Shown piece by piece: positions 15,805 to 24,419 of a stretch of DNA of 64,000 nt. Made by a program: the position numbers and the translations under genes. Where the stretch lies: NCBI GenBank assembly GCA_017473165.1, contig JAFUNA010000021.1, positions 1 to 64,000 of the forward strand. Reading direction: 5' to 3'. Source of the DNA: Clostridia bacterium (GTDB taxonomy: Bacteria; Bacillota; Clostridia; Oscillospirales; Acutalibacteraceae). The notes beneath the pieces were generated by a model that was not told the DNA's origin, searched no databases, and saw nothing but the letters and a program-made list of their open reading frames with translations. How positions within the stretch are numbered: the stretch's first letter is position 1; each line of letters begins with the position of its first letter.

Positions 15805-16791
15805 TTAATTGTATTTGTTCGCAATAATTTCAGCCTGTTTTTTCATTTCGTTTCTGACATCCTCGGGAGAAATAATTTCAACATCATCCCCGAAGCCGAA
15901 AACCCATGCAAGGAATTGCTGGCTTACAACAACATTTACGCTGACGGTGAAATGCTCGTCGCCGTCTTTGATGACGATTATATCCCTGCCGAAGCGGTCA
16001 AGCACGGCACCCACAAGGTGATTTGCAAAGCGGAGCTTAACCTTTTGCTCGTTACCGCCGAACATTCCGAAAACGGATTTTGTGTAAGCCGACATATCAA
16101 CCTTCTCGAATTCCTTTATGCCTTCTCTTTCGTTATCCGTTATGGAAACCTTGAACATTTTGTCAACTCTGTAGTGCTTCATCTTTCCCGCATCGGAATC
16201 CCATGCGAGCATATAATAATTTTCATCGTCCCATATAAGAGCAAAGGGGCTGACCTCATAGAATTTTCCGTCATGTCTGAAACGGCGTTCTTTTGTGACG
16301 GTATATTCAAAATACTGATATCTGATTTTTTTGTTTTGCGTTATTGCATCCGAAATGGCGTCAACGGTGTAATAAATGCTCTCGTTCATGCTCTTGACAC
16401 GGTTGCTGACATAAACCTGACGCTGCAAAAGCTGACCGTCATAAACGCTTGCAAGGCTCTCGATTTTTTTGATGAGCTTATAGGTTTTATCCTGCGTTAT
16501 GAATTTTGATGACTGAACGCTGTCAACAAGGAGCTTTAATTCGGGCAGCTCAAAATCACGCTCGCCTATGTAATATCCGCCGTTTCTGCCCTTGACCTGA
16601 ACAATATCGACGCCGAAATTGCAAAGAGCTTCAATGTCATCATAGATGCTTTTTCTTTCTGCGGAAATATCATTTTTTTTGAGCTCGTCAATAATCTGTG
16701 CCGTGCTTACGGGATGATCCTCGTCGGAATGCTGCATAAGGAATTTAACAAGATACAGAAGCTTGAGCTTCTGATTGGGTGATTTAGCCAA
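15805..16791 (-). CDS. WYL-domain transcriptional regulator
   Basis: 328 residues. An N-terminal winged helix (about 1-75, with STAQIIDELKKNDISAERKS and a wing KGRNGGYYI) is followed by a WYL domain (about 145-230, YEVSPFALIWDDENYYMLAW and HYRVDKM) and a WCX-type C-terminus. WYL proteins bind small ligands or nucleic acid and act as repressors or activators. Translation starts at TTG with AAGGAG about 10 bases upstream. It is the first gene of the GH130 operon, and its promoter carries an inverted repeat over the -35 box, consistent with self-regulation and with control of mannoside use. Confidence 0.88.
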   Translation of the reverse strand: MAKSPNQKLKLLYLVKFLMQHSDEDHPVSTAQIIDELKKNDISAERKSIYDDIEALCNFGVDIVQVKGRNGGYYIGERDFELPELKLLVDSVQSSKFITQDKTYKLIKKIESLASVYDGQLLQRQVYVSNRVKSMNESIYYTVDAISDAITQNKKIRYQYFEYTVTKERRFRHDGKFYEVSPFALIWDDENYYMLAWDSDAGKMKHYRVDKMFKVSITDNEREGIKEFEKVDMSAYTKSVFGMFGGNEQKVKLRFANHLVGAVLDRFGRDIIVIKDGDEHFTVSVNVVVSQQFLAWVFGFGDDVEIISPEDVRNEMKKQAEIIANKYN

Positions 16792-16814
16792 TTCAACACG
16801 CTCCTTTCCTGCTC

Positions 16815-16843
16815 ATTATATACCATTAAAAGTCCGATAACAA
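16815..16843 (-). promoter_or_regulatory. Promoter of the WYL-GH130 operon
   Basis: Minus strand TTGTTA (16838-16843), 17-base spacer, TATAAT (16815-16820), 24 bases before the start codon. The -35 box lies inside the inverted repeat at 16827-16852. Confidence 0.65.
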
Positions 16844-16852
16844 GGACTTTTA
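16827..16852. promoter_or_regulatory. Probable operator between divergent WYL and PHP genes
   Basis: TAAAAGTCC-GATAACAA-GGACTTTTA is a 9-bp perfect inverted repeat. It covers the -35 of the WYL promoter and lies just upstream of the PHP promoter, so one protein (most likely the WYL regulator) could affect both. Confidence 0.55.
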
Positions 16853-16860
16853 AAAATATT

Positions 16861-16889
16861 TTGACAATTTGTGAAATTGCATTTATAAT
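16861..16889 (+). promoter_or_regulatory. Consensus promoter of the PHP gene
   Basis: TTGACA, a 17-base spacer and TATAAT: both hexamers match the housekeeping sigma consensus exactly. The start codon is 45 bases downstream. Confidence 0.85.
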
Positions 16890-16934
16890 AGAGCAGTTGA
16901 ATTTTAATCTACGGTAAAATCGGAGGCGGTTTAC

Positions 16935-17762
16935 ATGGCTATTTATAAAAACAGAATCGATTTGCATATGCACACCGAAAGCTCCTTTGACGGGCATTAT
17001 CCCGCAGAGCTTATGTGTGAGGCGGCGGTAAAAAATGAGCTTGCAACAATTGCGATAACAGACCATTTTGACGTTGATTTTTTTGAGGAGCACCGTCTTG
17101 ATTCACGCCAGAAAAGCAGCTATGAGGATATAATTTCCGCAAAGGAAAAGTTTTCGGGTAAAATCAAAGTTTTGAGGGGCATAGAAATGGGTCAGCCCAC
17201 CTATGATTTGCCGCTGACGGAAAAATCTCTTGCACGCTTTGAATACGATTTTGTTATCGGTTCAATACATAATCTTCGCAAAACTCCCGATTTCTGTGAG
17301 CTTGATTATCAGAATTTGACACAGGATGAGGTTTATTCGCTGCTCGAAAAATATTTTGAGGAGGAGCTTATTCTTGCAAAGTGGAACGGCTTTGACACCT
17401 TCGCTCACCTCACATATCCCATGAGATATATCGTTCAGTCGGGCAGATTCAACACGGATTTAAGCCGCTTTGACGATGTTACGGATGAAATCTTCAAAAC
17501 CCTTATTGCAAACGGAAAAGCCCTTGAAATCAACACAAGCGGACTCCGACAGCCCATCGGCAAAACGATGCCAACGGAGAATTATGTCCGCAGATTCAGA
17601 GAGCTGGGCGGCGAATTTTTAACCCTCGGCTCGGATGCTCATTTCACCGAGCACGTCGGTGCGGGCATTGACGAGGGCTACGCCATAGCGGAAAGCTGCG
17701 GCTTTGAATATGTAACATATTTCGAAAACCGCAAACCCGTTCAGGTTAAAATTGAAAAATGA
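16935..17762 (+). CDS. PHP-domain phosphatase (HisJ/histidinol-phosphatase-like)
   Basis: 275 residues with a complete PHP metal site: DLHMHTESSFDG (residues 9-20), ITDHFDVD, GIEMG, IGSIHNL and GSDAHFTEHVG. The family hydrolyses phosphomonoesters; the closest annotated group is histidinol-phosphatase HisJ. No other histidine biosynthesis gene lies nearby, so it may act on another phosphate, perhaps a sugar phosphate from the locus. A consensus promoter and GGAGG precede it. It is divergent from the WYL regulator across a shared operator. Confidence 0.85.
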   Translation: MAIYKNRIDLHMHTESSFDGHYPAELMCEAAVKNELATIAITDHFDVDFFEEHRLDSRQKSSYEDIISAKEKFSGKIKVLRGIEMGQPTYDLPLTEKSLARFEYDFVIGSIHNLRKTPDFCELDYQNLTQDEVYSLLEKYFEEELILAKWNGFDTFAHLTYPMRYIVQSGRFNTDLSRFDDVTDEIFKTLIANGKALEINTSGLRQPIGKTMPTENYVRRFRELGGEFLTLGSDAHFTEHVGAGIDEGYAIAESCGFEYVTYFENRKPVQVKIEK

Positions 17763-17770
17763 AACAACAA

Positions 17771-17800
17771 TGGCGGCAGGATTTTCCTGCCGCCTTAAGT
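17771..17800. terminator. Bidirectional terminator
   Basis: Perfect stem GGCGGCAGG-ATTTT-CCTGCCGCC followed by TTAAGTTTTA. It separates the convergent PHP and GH106-like genes. Confidence 0.8.
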
Positions 17801-17801
17801 T

Positions 17802-20800
17802 TTAGTTTTTAATTATCGGGCTTGCGTTGATTCCGACGTTGCGGAGCACATATTCGTAGCTCCACTGCTCGTCGTCACGCCATGCACCCGGTCCGTGCCA
17901 TGAACAGTTTTCTTCGGTAAGGTGAACGGGTCCGAAGCTGTTGTAGCGGTTGCCGAAAAGTGTTATGTCAACCTTGTGGCTGCCTTCGCCGAGACCATCA
18001 AGCTGAAGTTTGTAGGGCGGATAAACAATCTTGCCCTTGCTTTCGCCGTCAACGGTAACGTCAACGAGAGTGCCGATGTATCTGGGGATTTCAATTTCCA
18101 TTCCGTCGCCGTCTGCCTCAACGTGATAGGTGATATTTCCGCCGTAGAAGGGAAGATTCTGCTTTGTGATTGAGTCAAACGCAAGCTTTTCGGGCAGGGT
18201 AGTGATAACCGCCGTGCTGCCCAGCTGTCTTACGCCGAAATCGCCGAGAAGATAGCACCATTCGGTGTTTGTTGTTTTGCCGAAGGGGATTGTGACTTCA
18301 ATAATGTTTTCACCCTTAACAATTTCGGGAACGGGAACGGTCTTGATATCCTTGTCAACATACCAGCCCGTGATGTTAACGGGTACATCCTTGCCGTTCA
18401 TGCGGATTTTTGCTTTTTCCGCATCTTCAAGAGCAAGCTCTGCACCGCTGTAAGCAATTTCGCTGTTAACCGTGAATTTAAGGGTTACGGAATGTTCAAT
18501 AACCTCGGGGTCAAGCACCCAGGGCTGTGCAACGCTTCCGCCCCTTGCAACATAACCGAGAGCCTTGCGGCATATGTTATCAAGTATAAGTATTTCTTCC
18601 TTGGGCTGATATTCGCCGCCGTCAAGGGCAAATTCTGCCATGTCGAGCAGCAAAACATTACGCTCGGAGAGGGTATAGGGAACAAATGCGGGAATTTTAA
18701 CCGCATTTTCATATTTCTTGTCTGCGGTTTCGGCAATTGCATCCGTTCTGCCGTCGTCAAGCTTTAAGAGAAGGCTGTCATAATCGTAAAGAGTTTTTGA
18801 AATAACGGTGCAGCCGTTTTTATATTCGCAGGCAATGGGGCTGATTTCACCGCTGATTGTGTTGTAAACATAGGGTGTGTATTCGCCCTTAACGCTGATT
18901 CTCAATCTGTTTCTGTCGCAGACATCCTTGTTGTAGGGCTCGCAGCAACGGCTGATAAAGAGCCAGCTTGAATTGCCGTCACGGCGGAGCTGATAGAGGA
19001 ATCTGTCCGAAAGTCTGCCGTTTGCAAGGCGGAGAGTAACCGTGCGGTTATCCTCGAGAGCAGTGAGGAGCTTGTCACGGTCATACTGGATTACGGTTGC
19101 GGCGTCATAGAGAGCCTTGCCTCTTTCACAGGGGATACCGTCAACAAATTTGGGAGCATCGCCCATGAAAATGAGCTTGCCGCCCTTTGCCGCAAACTTT
19201 TCAAGACGGTCAAGGGTTGTTGAGCGGATTGTTTCGCAGTCGGGAACGATGATTGCATCGTATTCCATTTCGCCGACCTTAAGGGGTGCACCTGCGTTTT
19301 CGCAGAGTATGGGCAGAAGCGATTCGCTGATGAAGTTGAAGTCTATGCTGCCCTTGAGAAGCCAGTCTGTAACGTTCCGGAACTTTCTGTCCATGTTTTC
19401 ACGGGCAAGAGCGGTTTTATCGTTGGGACCCCAATGAAGCCAGAAGCTTTCAACGGGATGGATAACACCGACCTTGACAACGGGCTTACCTCTTGTCATT
19501 GCGGTATTGACTCTTGCAAAGTGGTCTTCAAGATATGAAAATTCTTTCCACCAGGGTGACTGATAATGGATTGAAGCGGGGTAGTCACGCTTTGCTTCGC
19601 CGCCCATTGCGTACCATGAAAGGTGAGGAACTCTGATTGTTACGCCAAGGCAGGCCTGCCAGTCGCCGTGGAGCTTATAGCCTCTGAAATCATAGTCCCA
19701 GCCCGTAACGCCGTAAAGCTCGGAAAGCATACCTTCTCTGCCGAACTGATGAACGGCGGACTGTGCCTGCTTTGCGGTTGTGAATTCAAAGCTTGCGCAA
19801 AGCATATCGATGCCGGGCAGGTCAAAGCCTCTGTAGGAGCGCATTGCATCGCCCAAAGCAGCGGTCTGGCTGTGGAGAGAGGGTTCTTCCATCATGTGAC
19901 CCGTGAGGGCAATTCCGTTTTCACGGCACCATGAGCCGCAGACATCGGCAAAGGCTTCGGCAAAACGCTCTGAAATGTGGTCGTGATAGTGATATCTTGT
20001 TGTTGAAACCTTGCCTTCGGGAAGCTCCCAGAAAATTTCGGGCAGAGTTTCAATAATATCTTCGTTATACTGTGCCTTGTACGTTTCGGGAATATCGTCT
20101 GTCCAGGGCATAGTGATATCATCTGTATCCCATGAGTTGTCAAGAACTCTCTTGCGGGTGAACTGGGGCTCATCGGTGAAAATTGCGGGAACAACTCCGC
20201 CGAAATAATTGCCGACTGTTTCCTTGTATCTTTCGTGAGTGACCTCAACAAAACGCTTGACCGCCTTGGGGTTGAGGGTGTCAAGATACGACTGGTTGTT
20301 GTACCATGGTGAGGAGGCATGAATTTTAACGTAAGCATACCATTTTGTGCCCTGTGCCTCATCGTTTTCGCCGATTTGCTTGTATTCCTTGAGATATCCG
20401 TTTTCGTCAAGAACGATATCGTAGCAGGCAATGAGCCAGCCCTTGCCCTCTCTGCCGCCCTCTGCTCTTGAGTCAACAAATTCGCTTTCGGCTTCTTCGT
20501 TGGTGCAGGGTACGGTTGTCATAAGCAGGCAGCGTGCACGGTATTGCTCGTCCTTTGTAACAAGTCCGCCTGCCGCACCGGAGGGCCATCTGTCCTCGTC
20601 ATAAAGCCAGGCGAGCATATGCTCTTTATCGGCTTTATCGGCACAACATTTAATCAGACTCATGAAGTCATCAGAAAGATATTTGGTTGACATACCCGTG
20701 CGAACGTGCATATGGAAGCCGCCAAGACCCATTTCTTTGAAAACTTCTATCTGACGGCAGAGCTCTTCTGCCTTGAGGTCGCTGTTCCATGCCCAGAAGG

Positions 20801-20879
20801 GAGTGCCCCTGTATTCGCAGGTGGGATTTCTGAAAAGCTCGTCAGAAAGGGTCGGTGCGGTATTTTTCTTATAAAGCAT
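17802..20879 (-). CDS. GH106-like glycoside hydrolase (putative alpha-L-rhamnosidase)
   Basis: 1025 residues, no signal peptide, thus intracellular. The N-terminus TPFWAWNSDL...QIEVFKEMGLGGFHMHVR, then LYDEDRWPSGAAGG, is the hallmark of the GH106/Glyco_hydro_106 barrel. C-terminal beta-sandwich domains end in a carbohydrate-binding-like module with GPGAWRDDEQWSYEYVL. GH106 enzymes remove alpha-L-rhamnose, but many homologues of this length remain uncharacterised, so the substrate is inferred. It lies 19 bases after the phosphoesterase and is probably cotranscribed with it. Confidence 0.75.
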   Translation of the reverse strand: MLYKKNTAPTLSDELFRNPTCEYRGTPFWAWNSDLKAEELCRQIEVFKEMGLGGFHMHVRTGMSTKYLSDDFMSLIKCCADKADKEHMLAWLYDEDRWPSGAAGGLVTKDEQYRARCLLMTTVPCTNEEAESEFVDSRAEGGREGKGWLIACYDIVLDENGYLKEYKQIGENDEAQGTKWYAYVKIHASSPWYNNQSYLDTLNPKAVKRFVEVTHERYKETVGNYFGGVVPAIFTDEPQFTRKRVLDNSWDTDDITMPWTDDIPETYKAQYNEDIIETLPEIFWELPEGKVSTTRYHYHDHISERFAEAFADVCGSWCRENGIALTGHMMEEPSLHSQTAALGDAMRSYRGFDLPGIDMLCASFEFTTAKQAQSAVHQFGREGMLSELYGVTGWDYDFRGYKLHGDWQACLGVTIRVPHLSWYAMGGEAKRDYPASIHYQSPWWKEFSYLEDHFARVNTAMTRGKPVVKVGVIHPVESFWLHWGPNDKTALARENMDRKFRNVTDWLLKGSIDFNFISESLLPILCENAGAPLKVGEMEYDAIIVPDCETIRSTTLDRLEKFAAKGGKLIFMGDAPKFVDGIPCERGKALYDAATVIQYDRDKLLTALEDNRTVTLRLANGRLSDRFLYQLRRDGNSSWLFISRCCEPYNKDVCDRNRLRISVKGEYTPYVYNTISGEISPIACEYKNGCTVISKTLYDYDSLLLKLDDGRTDAIAETADKKYENAVKIPAFVPYTLSERNVLLLDMAEFALDGGEYQPKEEILILDNICRKALGYVARGGSVAQPWVLDPEVIEHSVTLKFTVNSEIAYSGAELALEDAEKAKIRMNGKDVPVNITGWYVDKDIKTVPVPEIVKGENIIEVTIPFGKTTNTEWCYLLGDFGVRQLGSTAVITTLPEKLAFDSITKQNLPFYGGNITYHVEADGDGMEIEIPRYIGTLVDVTVDGESKGKIVYPPYKLQLDGLGEGSHKVDITLFGNRYNSFGPVHLTEENCSWHGPGAWRDDEQWSYEYVLRNVGINASPIIKN

Positions 20880-20898
20880 AATTAAGCCTCCTTGTTTC

Positions 20899-22539
20899 TC
20901 ATTCCTCGGGATGCTTGCAGAGAGGTTTGTCCTCGCTTGCAGTATTCCAGTTTATATAATTGTTTCTTTTTGCGTGATACCATTCCATTTCAAACATCTT
21001 TGCGCTGTCATCAACGGGAACAAAAAGCTGATTTCTGTAAAAATAGGGCTCGCCCTGCATTTCAACCGTTCCCAGATCGGTTTTTGCAAAGCGGTCGCCG
21101 ACGGTGAAGGTTGCCCTGTGACCGTAGGCTTCAACATAAAGAGTTTCTTTTTCTTTTATGACCTTACCGCCGATGAACTGAATGACAACTCCGAACGGAG
21201 CGTACCATATTCCGTTTTTCTGTTCGGGATAAAGCTCTCTTGAAATGAGCTCAAGCATCTGACCCTTGAACGCCATTTTTGTCCAATCATAGGTGGGTGC
21301 GAGAGCGATGGGAGTAATCAGATCCTTGTCTTTATCAATTGTGAAAACGTCAAAAATTCTGCCGTCGGCAAGATATGCGGTGGCTGTCAGCTTGTTGCCG
21401 TCAATCTCAACAAGGGTGTAAGCGCCGATGCGGACCTCCTGCGGATAAAAGCAGGAATGCCATATTTTTTGAGCGTTGGAGTGATAGATATTTCCGCCGC
21501 CGTTGCCTACGATGTAGTGCACCGTGCCCTCGGAGGGCTTGTCGAAAAGCTCGTCACCCTTGGTGGGGAAGGTTCTTGCAAAGGAATGCTCGTGACCCTC
21601 AAAAAGAATGTCGAGTCTGCCTTCTTCAATGGGCTTTCGAAGCCACGGATAGCCGTCATTGTTCTGACCTTCGGGCATAACGGGATAAATGGGGAAGTGG
21701 TATGCACCCAGCTTCCATGTTTTGTCGCTATTTTGCAGGTCGTTATATGCCCAATCCTCAACAATCTGCGGAGCATTGATACCCATGACAAGAAAATGAG
21801 CGTTGCCGTAATCGAAGGAGTAGTTTTCGCCCGTATAACCCTCGGGACCGTTGTCGGGATAGGCGGGACCGAACTGAAAATCAAAGAAATCGGCGTGTTC
21901 AAGATAGAACTTGCCTGTGGGTTCGGGAAAATATGTGATGAAGCCTCTGTTATCGTGGTTGCCCGTTGTCATCATATAGGGCTTGCTTTCGATAATGCCC
22001 TTAAGACCCTCAAACATTCCGTTCCATTGAAGCTCATTCTGTCCGTTGTCGCAGTTGTCGCCTGCGGTGAAGATAAAACGGCAGTCGGGATGCTTTTTGA
22101 GTGCGTTTTTCAGCATATCGCCGACCATTGAGTAATCGGGAGCGTGGCAGGGATCGCCTTTCTGGTGGTCTGTAATAATGATAAAGCTGAATTTGTCGGT
22201 GTTTTCGGGCTCGGTTTCAAAGGTGAATTCCTCGCTTCTGTGTTCCGATGAGCCGACGGTGTAGGTATATTTTGTGCCGGGTTCAAGCCCCGAAAGTCTT
22301 ACCGACCAATAGTTGCTGACATCGATATCGGTTTCCTTTGTTCTGAATTCGGCGGGCTGTTTTATCCATTCGCCGCCGTCTTTGCGGTAGAAAATATATC
22401 CCTCTTTAACCTCGGTGCAGGTACGCCAGATAACCGCCATTTCGGTTTTCGGGTCACCGCAGAAGGAGAGCATAATGTGATCGGGCAAAAATCCCGAACC
22501 TCTTTCGGGTTTATAGAAATTTCCGTTTGAATCAAGCAT
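20899..22539 (-). CDS. Purple-acid-phosphatase-like metallophosphoesterase
   Basis: 546 residues. An N-terminal fibronectin-III-like domain (about 20-115) precedes a calcineurin-like phosphoesterase domain with IIITDHQKGD, TAGDNCDNG, TTGNHDNRG, AYHFPIYP and EGHEHSF. These supply the usual dinuclear metal ligands; the first motif is TDH rather than GDxG. No signal peptide is evident, which is unusual because most purple acid phosphatases are exported. It is transcribed first in a two-gene operon with the GH106-like enzyme, suggesting phosphate or phosphosugar removal in the same pathway. Confidence 0.82.
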   Translation of the reverse strand: MLDSNGNFYKPERGSGFLPDHIMLSFCGDPKTEMAVIWRTCTEVKEGYIFYRKDGGEWIKQPAEFRTKETDIDVSNYWSVRLSGLEPGTKYTYTVGSSEHRSEEFTFETEPENTDKFSFIIITDHQKGDPCHAPDYSMVGDMLKNALKKHPDCRFIFTAGDNCDNGQNELQWNGMFEGLKGIIESKPYMMTTGNHDNRGFITYFPEPTGKFYLEHADFFDFQFGPAYPDNGPEGYTGENYSFDYGNAHFLVMGINAPQIVEDWAYNDLQNSDKTWKLGAYHFPIYPVMPEGQNNDGYPWLRKPIEEGRLDILFEGHEHSFARTFPTKGDELFDKPSEGTVHYIVGNGGGNIYHSNAQKIWHSCFYPQEVRIGAYTLVEIDGNKLTATAYLADGRIFDVFTIDKDKDLITPIALAPTYDWTKMAFKGQMLELISRELYPEQKNGIWYAPFGVVIQFIGGKVIKEKETLYVEAYGHRATFTVGDRFAKTDLGTVEMQGEPYFYRNQLFVPVDDSAKMFEMEWYHAKRNNYINWNTASEDKPLCKHPEE

Positions 22540-22567
22540 GGCTTTTCTCCTTTATCAAGCTAAATTC

Positions 22568-22596
22568 ATTTTAGTAATTTCGTACAGATTTGTCAA
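22568..22596 (-). promoter_or_regulatory. Promoter of the phosphoesterase-GH106 operon
   Basis: Minus strand TTGACA, 17-base spacer, TAAAAT, about 28 bases before the start codon. Confidence 0.75.
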
Positions 22597-22635
22597 CCTA
22601 ATTCAAATCTTTTTTAAACACTTTTTTATAAATAC

Positions 22636-22664
22636 TTGATTTTTTAAAATAAATGTTATATAAT
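22636..22664 (+). promoter_or_regulatory. Promoter of the LRR protein gene
   Basis: TTGATT, 17-base spacer, TATAAT, 33 bases before the ATG. Confidence 0.75.
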
Positions 22665-22697
22665 CTAAAATGCAAAACTATTTACGGGGGGTCCGCA

Positions 22698-24287
22698 ATG
22701 AAAAAAATTGCAAAACTCATCGGCTTAATGCTTGCATTGATTATTGTTATGTCAAGCGTGGTTATCTCTTCTTTTGCAGAGGGTGAAGGCTATCTTACAT
22801 ATACCGAATATTCAAGCTATGCAAAGCTCACAAAATGCTTAAGCGGTGCAAGGGGAACAATCAGCATTCCCTCAACCTATAACGGTCTGCCCGTCAAGGT
22901 AATCGGCAACGGTGCTTTCTCGGATTGCAGCCTCATAACCGAGGTAACAATTCCTTCAAGCGTGACAACGGTTGAGCAGAACGCATTCAACAGCTGCACA
23001 TCGCTCAAAAAAATCACTTTCGGCGGCACAGCCTGCGAAATCGGAAACTCCGCATTTATCCATTGCAGCTCGCTTGAAAGCATCAAGCTGCCTTCCGCAC
23101 TTAAAGAAATTCCCGCCGAAGCTTTCTATGACTGCACGGCTCTTGCTTCGATTTCAATTCCTTCAACCGTAACAACAATCGGCAAGGAAGCTTTCAAAAT
23201 GTGCACTTCGCTGACCTATGTGGGAATTCCCGCTTCGGTCAAAACAATCAGAGATAACGCATTTATCGGCTGCTCAAATATTGAAAGCTTTTACGTTGCA
23301 CCCGAAAACACGGTTTACAGCAGTTCAGAGGGCTGCCTTTACGGTCCTTTTGAAAGCCCCTATGACAGCGACCTTTCAAATCCCGTAACCGACAAGGCGT
23401 TCATTCAGTATCCCAACGCCAAAACCGCAACAAGCTATACAGTTGATGCGGGAACGCTCCGAATTGCCGACTACGCATTCGGCGACAACAAATATCTCAC
23501 AAAAATCGTTCTTCCCGCAGGTCTTAAGGGCATTGATGATTTCGCTTTCTATAACTGCACAGCCCTTAATGATATTTCAATTCCCTCAAGCGTAACAACA
23601 ATCGGCTCACAGGCATTCGGAAAAACAACCGCTCTCAAGAGCATAACCGTTCCCGGCTCTGTGTCTTCACTTGAAAATGTTTTCTACGCATCGGGCGTTC
23701 AGAGTGTTGTGCTTCAGAACGGTGTTAAAACAATCGGCACAAGATGCTTTGAAAACTGCAAGAGCCTCACAAGCGTAACAATTCCTTCAAGCGTTACAAA
23801 AATCGGCATCGGAGCTTTCTATGATTGCGTTAACCTTCAGTCGCTCCTTGTTCCCGACAGCGTAACATCAATCGGCAGCAGTGCATTTTCGGGCTGCAGC
23901 AAGCTCACTCTCAAGGTTTATGCAGGCTCAAAGGCTCTTGAATATGCCCAGAAAAACTCAATTCCCTACGAAATAGTTGACCCCTCGGTTACTCCTTCGG
24001 TCGGCGTTTCGGAAATTACGGTTTACGCTTATCCCTCAAAAACAAGCTATTATTATAAGGAAAACGTAGACACAAGCGGTCTTGTTCTTCTTGTTGTCAA
24101 GGAAGACGGAACAACAGATTATGTTAACAGCGGCTACACAATCAGCCCCTCAAAGCTCACAAAGACAGGCTCCGTTAAGGTTGACGTAAATTACGGCGGC
24201 TGCTCAACATATTTCAATGTTGAGGTTTCATATGCCTGGTGGCAGTGGCTCATAAGAATATTCCTTCTCGGTATTCTTTGGTATTGA
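22698..24287 (+). CDS. Secreted BspA-type leucine-rich-repeat protein
   Basis: 529 residues. Signal peptide at 1-28 (KKIAKLIGLMLALIIVMSS...SFA). LRR_5 (BspA/TpLRR) repeats of about 23 residues run from about 60 to 420, each like IPSSVTTIGxxAFxxCTSL. A Big-type immunoglobulin-like domain follows at about 437-510, and the protein ends in YAWWQWLIRIFLLGILWY. That aromatic hydrophobic tail has no LPxTG and no basic stop-transfer end, so surface retention may be unusual. BspA-like proteins bind host matrix or other bacteria. GGGGGG precedes the ATG. The DNA contains near-identical repeats that encode the LRRs. Confidence 0.88.
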   Translation: MKKIAKLIGLMLALIIVMSSVVISSFAEGEGYLTYTEYSSYAKLTKCLSGARGTISIPSTYNGLPVKVIGNGAFSDCSLITEVTIPSSVTTVEQNAFNSCTSLKKITFGGTACEIGNSAFIHCSSLESIKLPSALKEIPAEAFYDCTALASISIPSTVTTIGKEAFKMCTSLTYVGIPASVKTIRDNAFIGCSNIESFYVAPENTVYSSSEGCLYGPFESPYDSDLSNPVTDKAFIQYPNAKTATSYTVDAGTLRIADYAFGDNKYLTKIVLPAGLKGIDDFAFYNCTALNDISIPSSVTTIGSQAFGKTTALKSITVPGSVSSLENVFYASGVQSVVLQNGVKTIGTRCFENCKSLTSVTIPSSVTKIGIGAFYDCVNLQSLLVPDSVTSIGSSAFSGCSKLTLKVYAGSKALEYAQKNSIPYEIVDPSVTPSVGVSEITVYAYPSKTSYYYKENVDTSGLVLLVVKEDGTTDYVNSGYTISPSKLTKTGSVKVDVNYGGCSTYFNVEVSYAWWQWLIRIFLLGILWY

Positions 24288-24329
24288 TTTTAAAAAATGC
24301 AGGATTATGTGCCGAATATTCAATGGGTC

Positions 24330-24358
24330 TTGCATTTATTTAAAATATATTGTATAAT
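24330..24358 (+). promoter_or_regulatory. Promoter of the TRAP-TAXI operon
   Basis: TTGCAT, 17-base spacer, TATAAT, 61 bases before the start codon. Confidence 0.7.
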
Positions 24359-24419
24359 TATTCAAAACATTTCCGCCGGCTGATGCTTTCAGATGCGGAA
24401 GAAAAACAGGAGGTTAATT

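Noticed and set aside
15577-16509. 310-codon open frame antisense to GH130 and WYL genes
   Set aside because: It lies across two genes with clear family motifs on the other strand, has no ribosome-binding site, and its translation is rich in Cys and His with no recognisable domain.
22900-23900. Regular short DNA repeats resembling a CRISPR array
   Set aside because: The repeats are in frame and encode LRR units of about 23 residues; no constant-length spacers and no cas genes.
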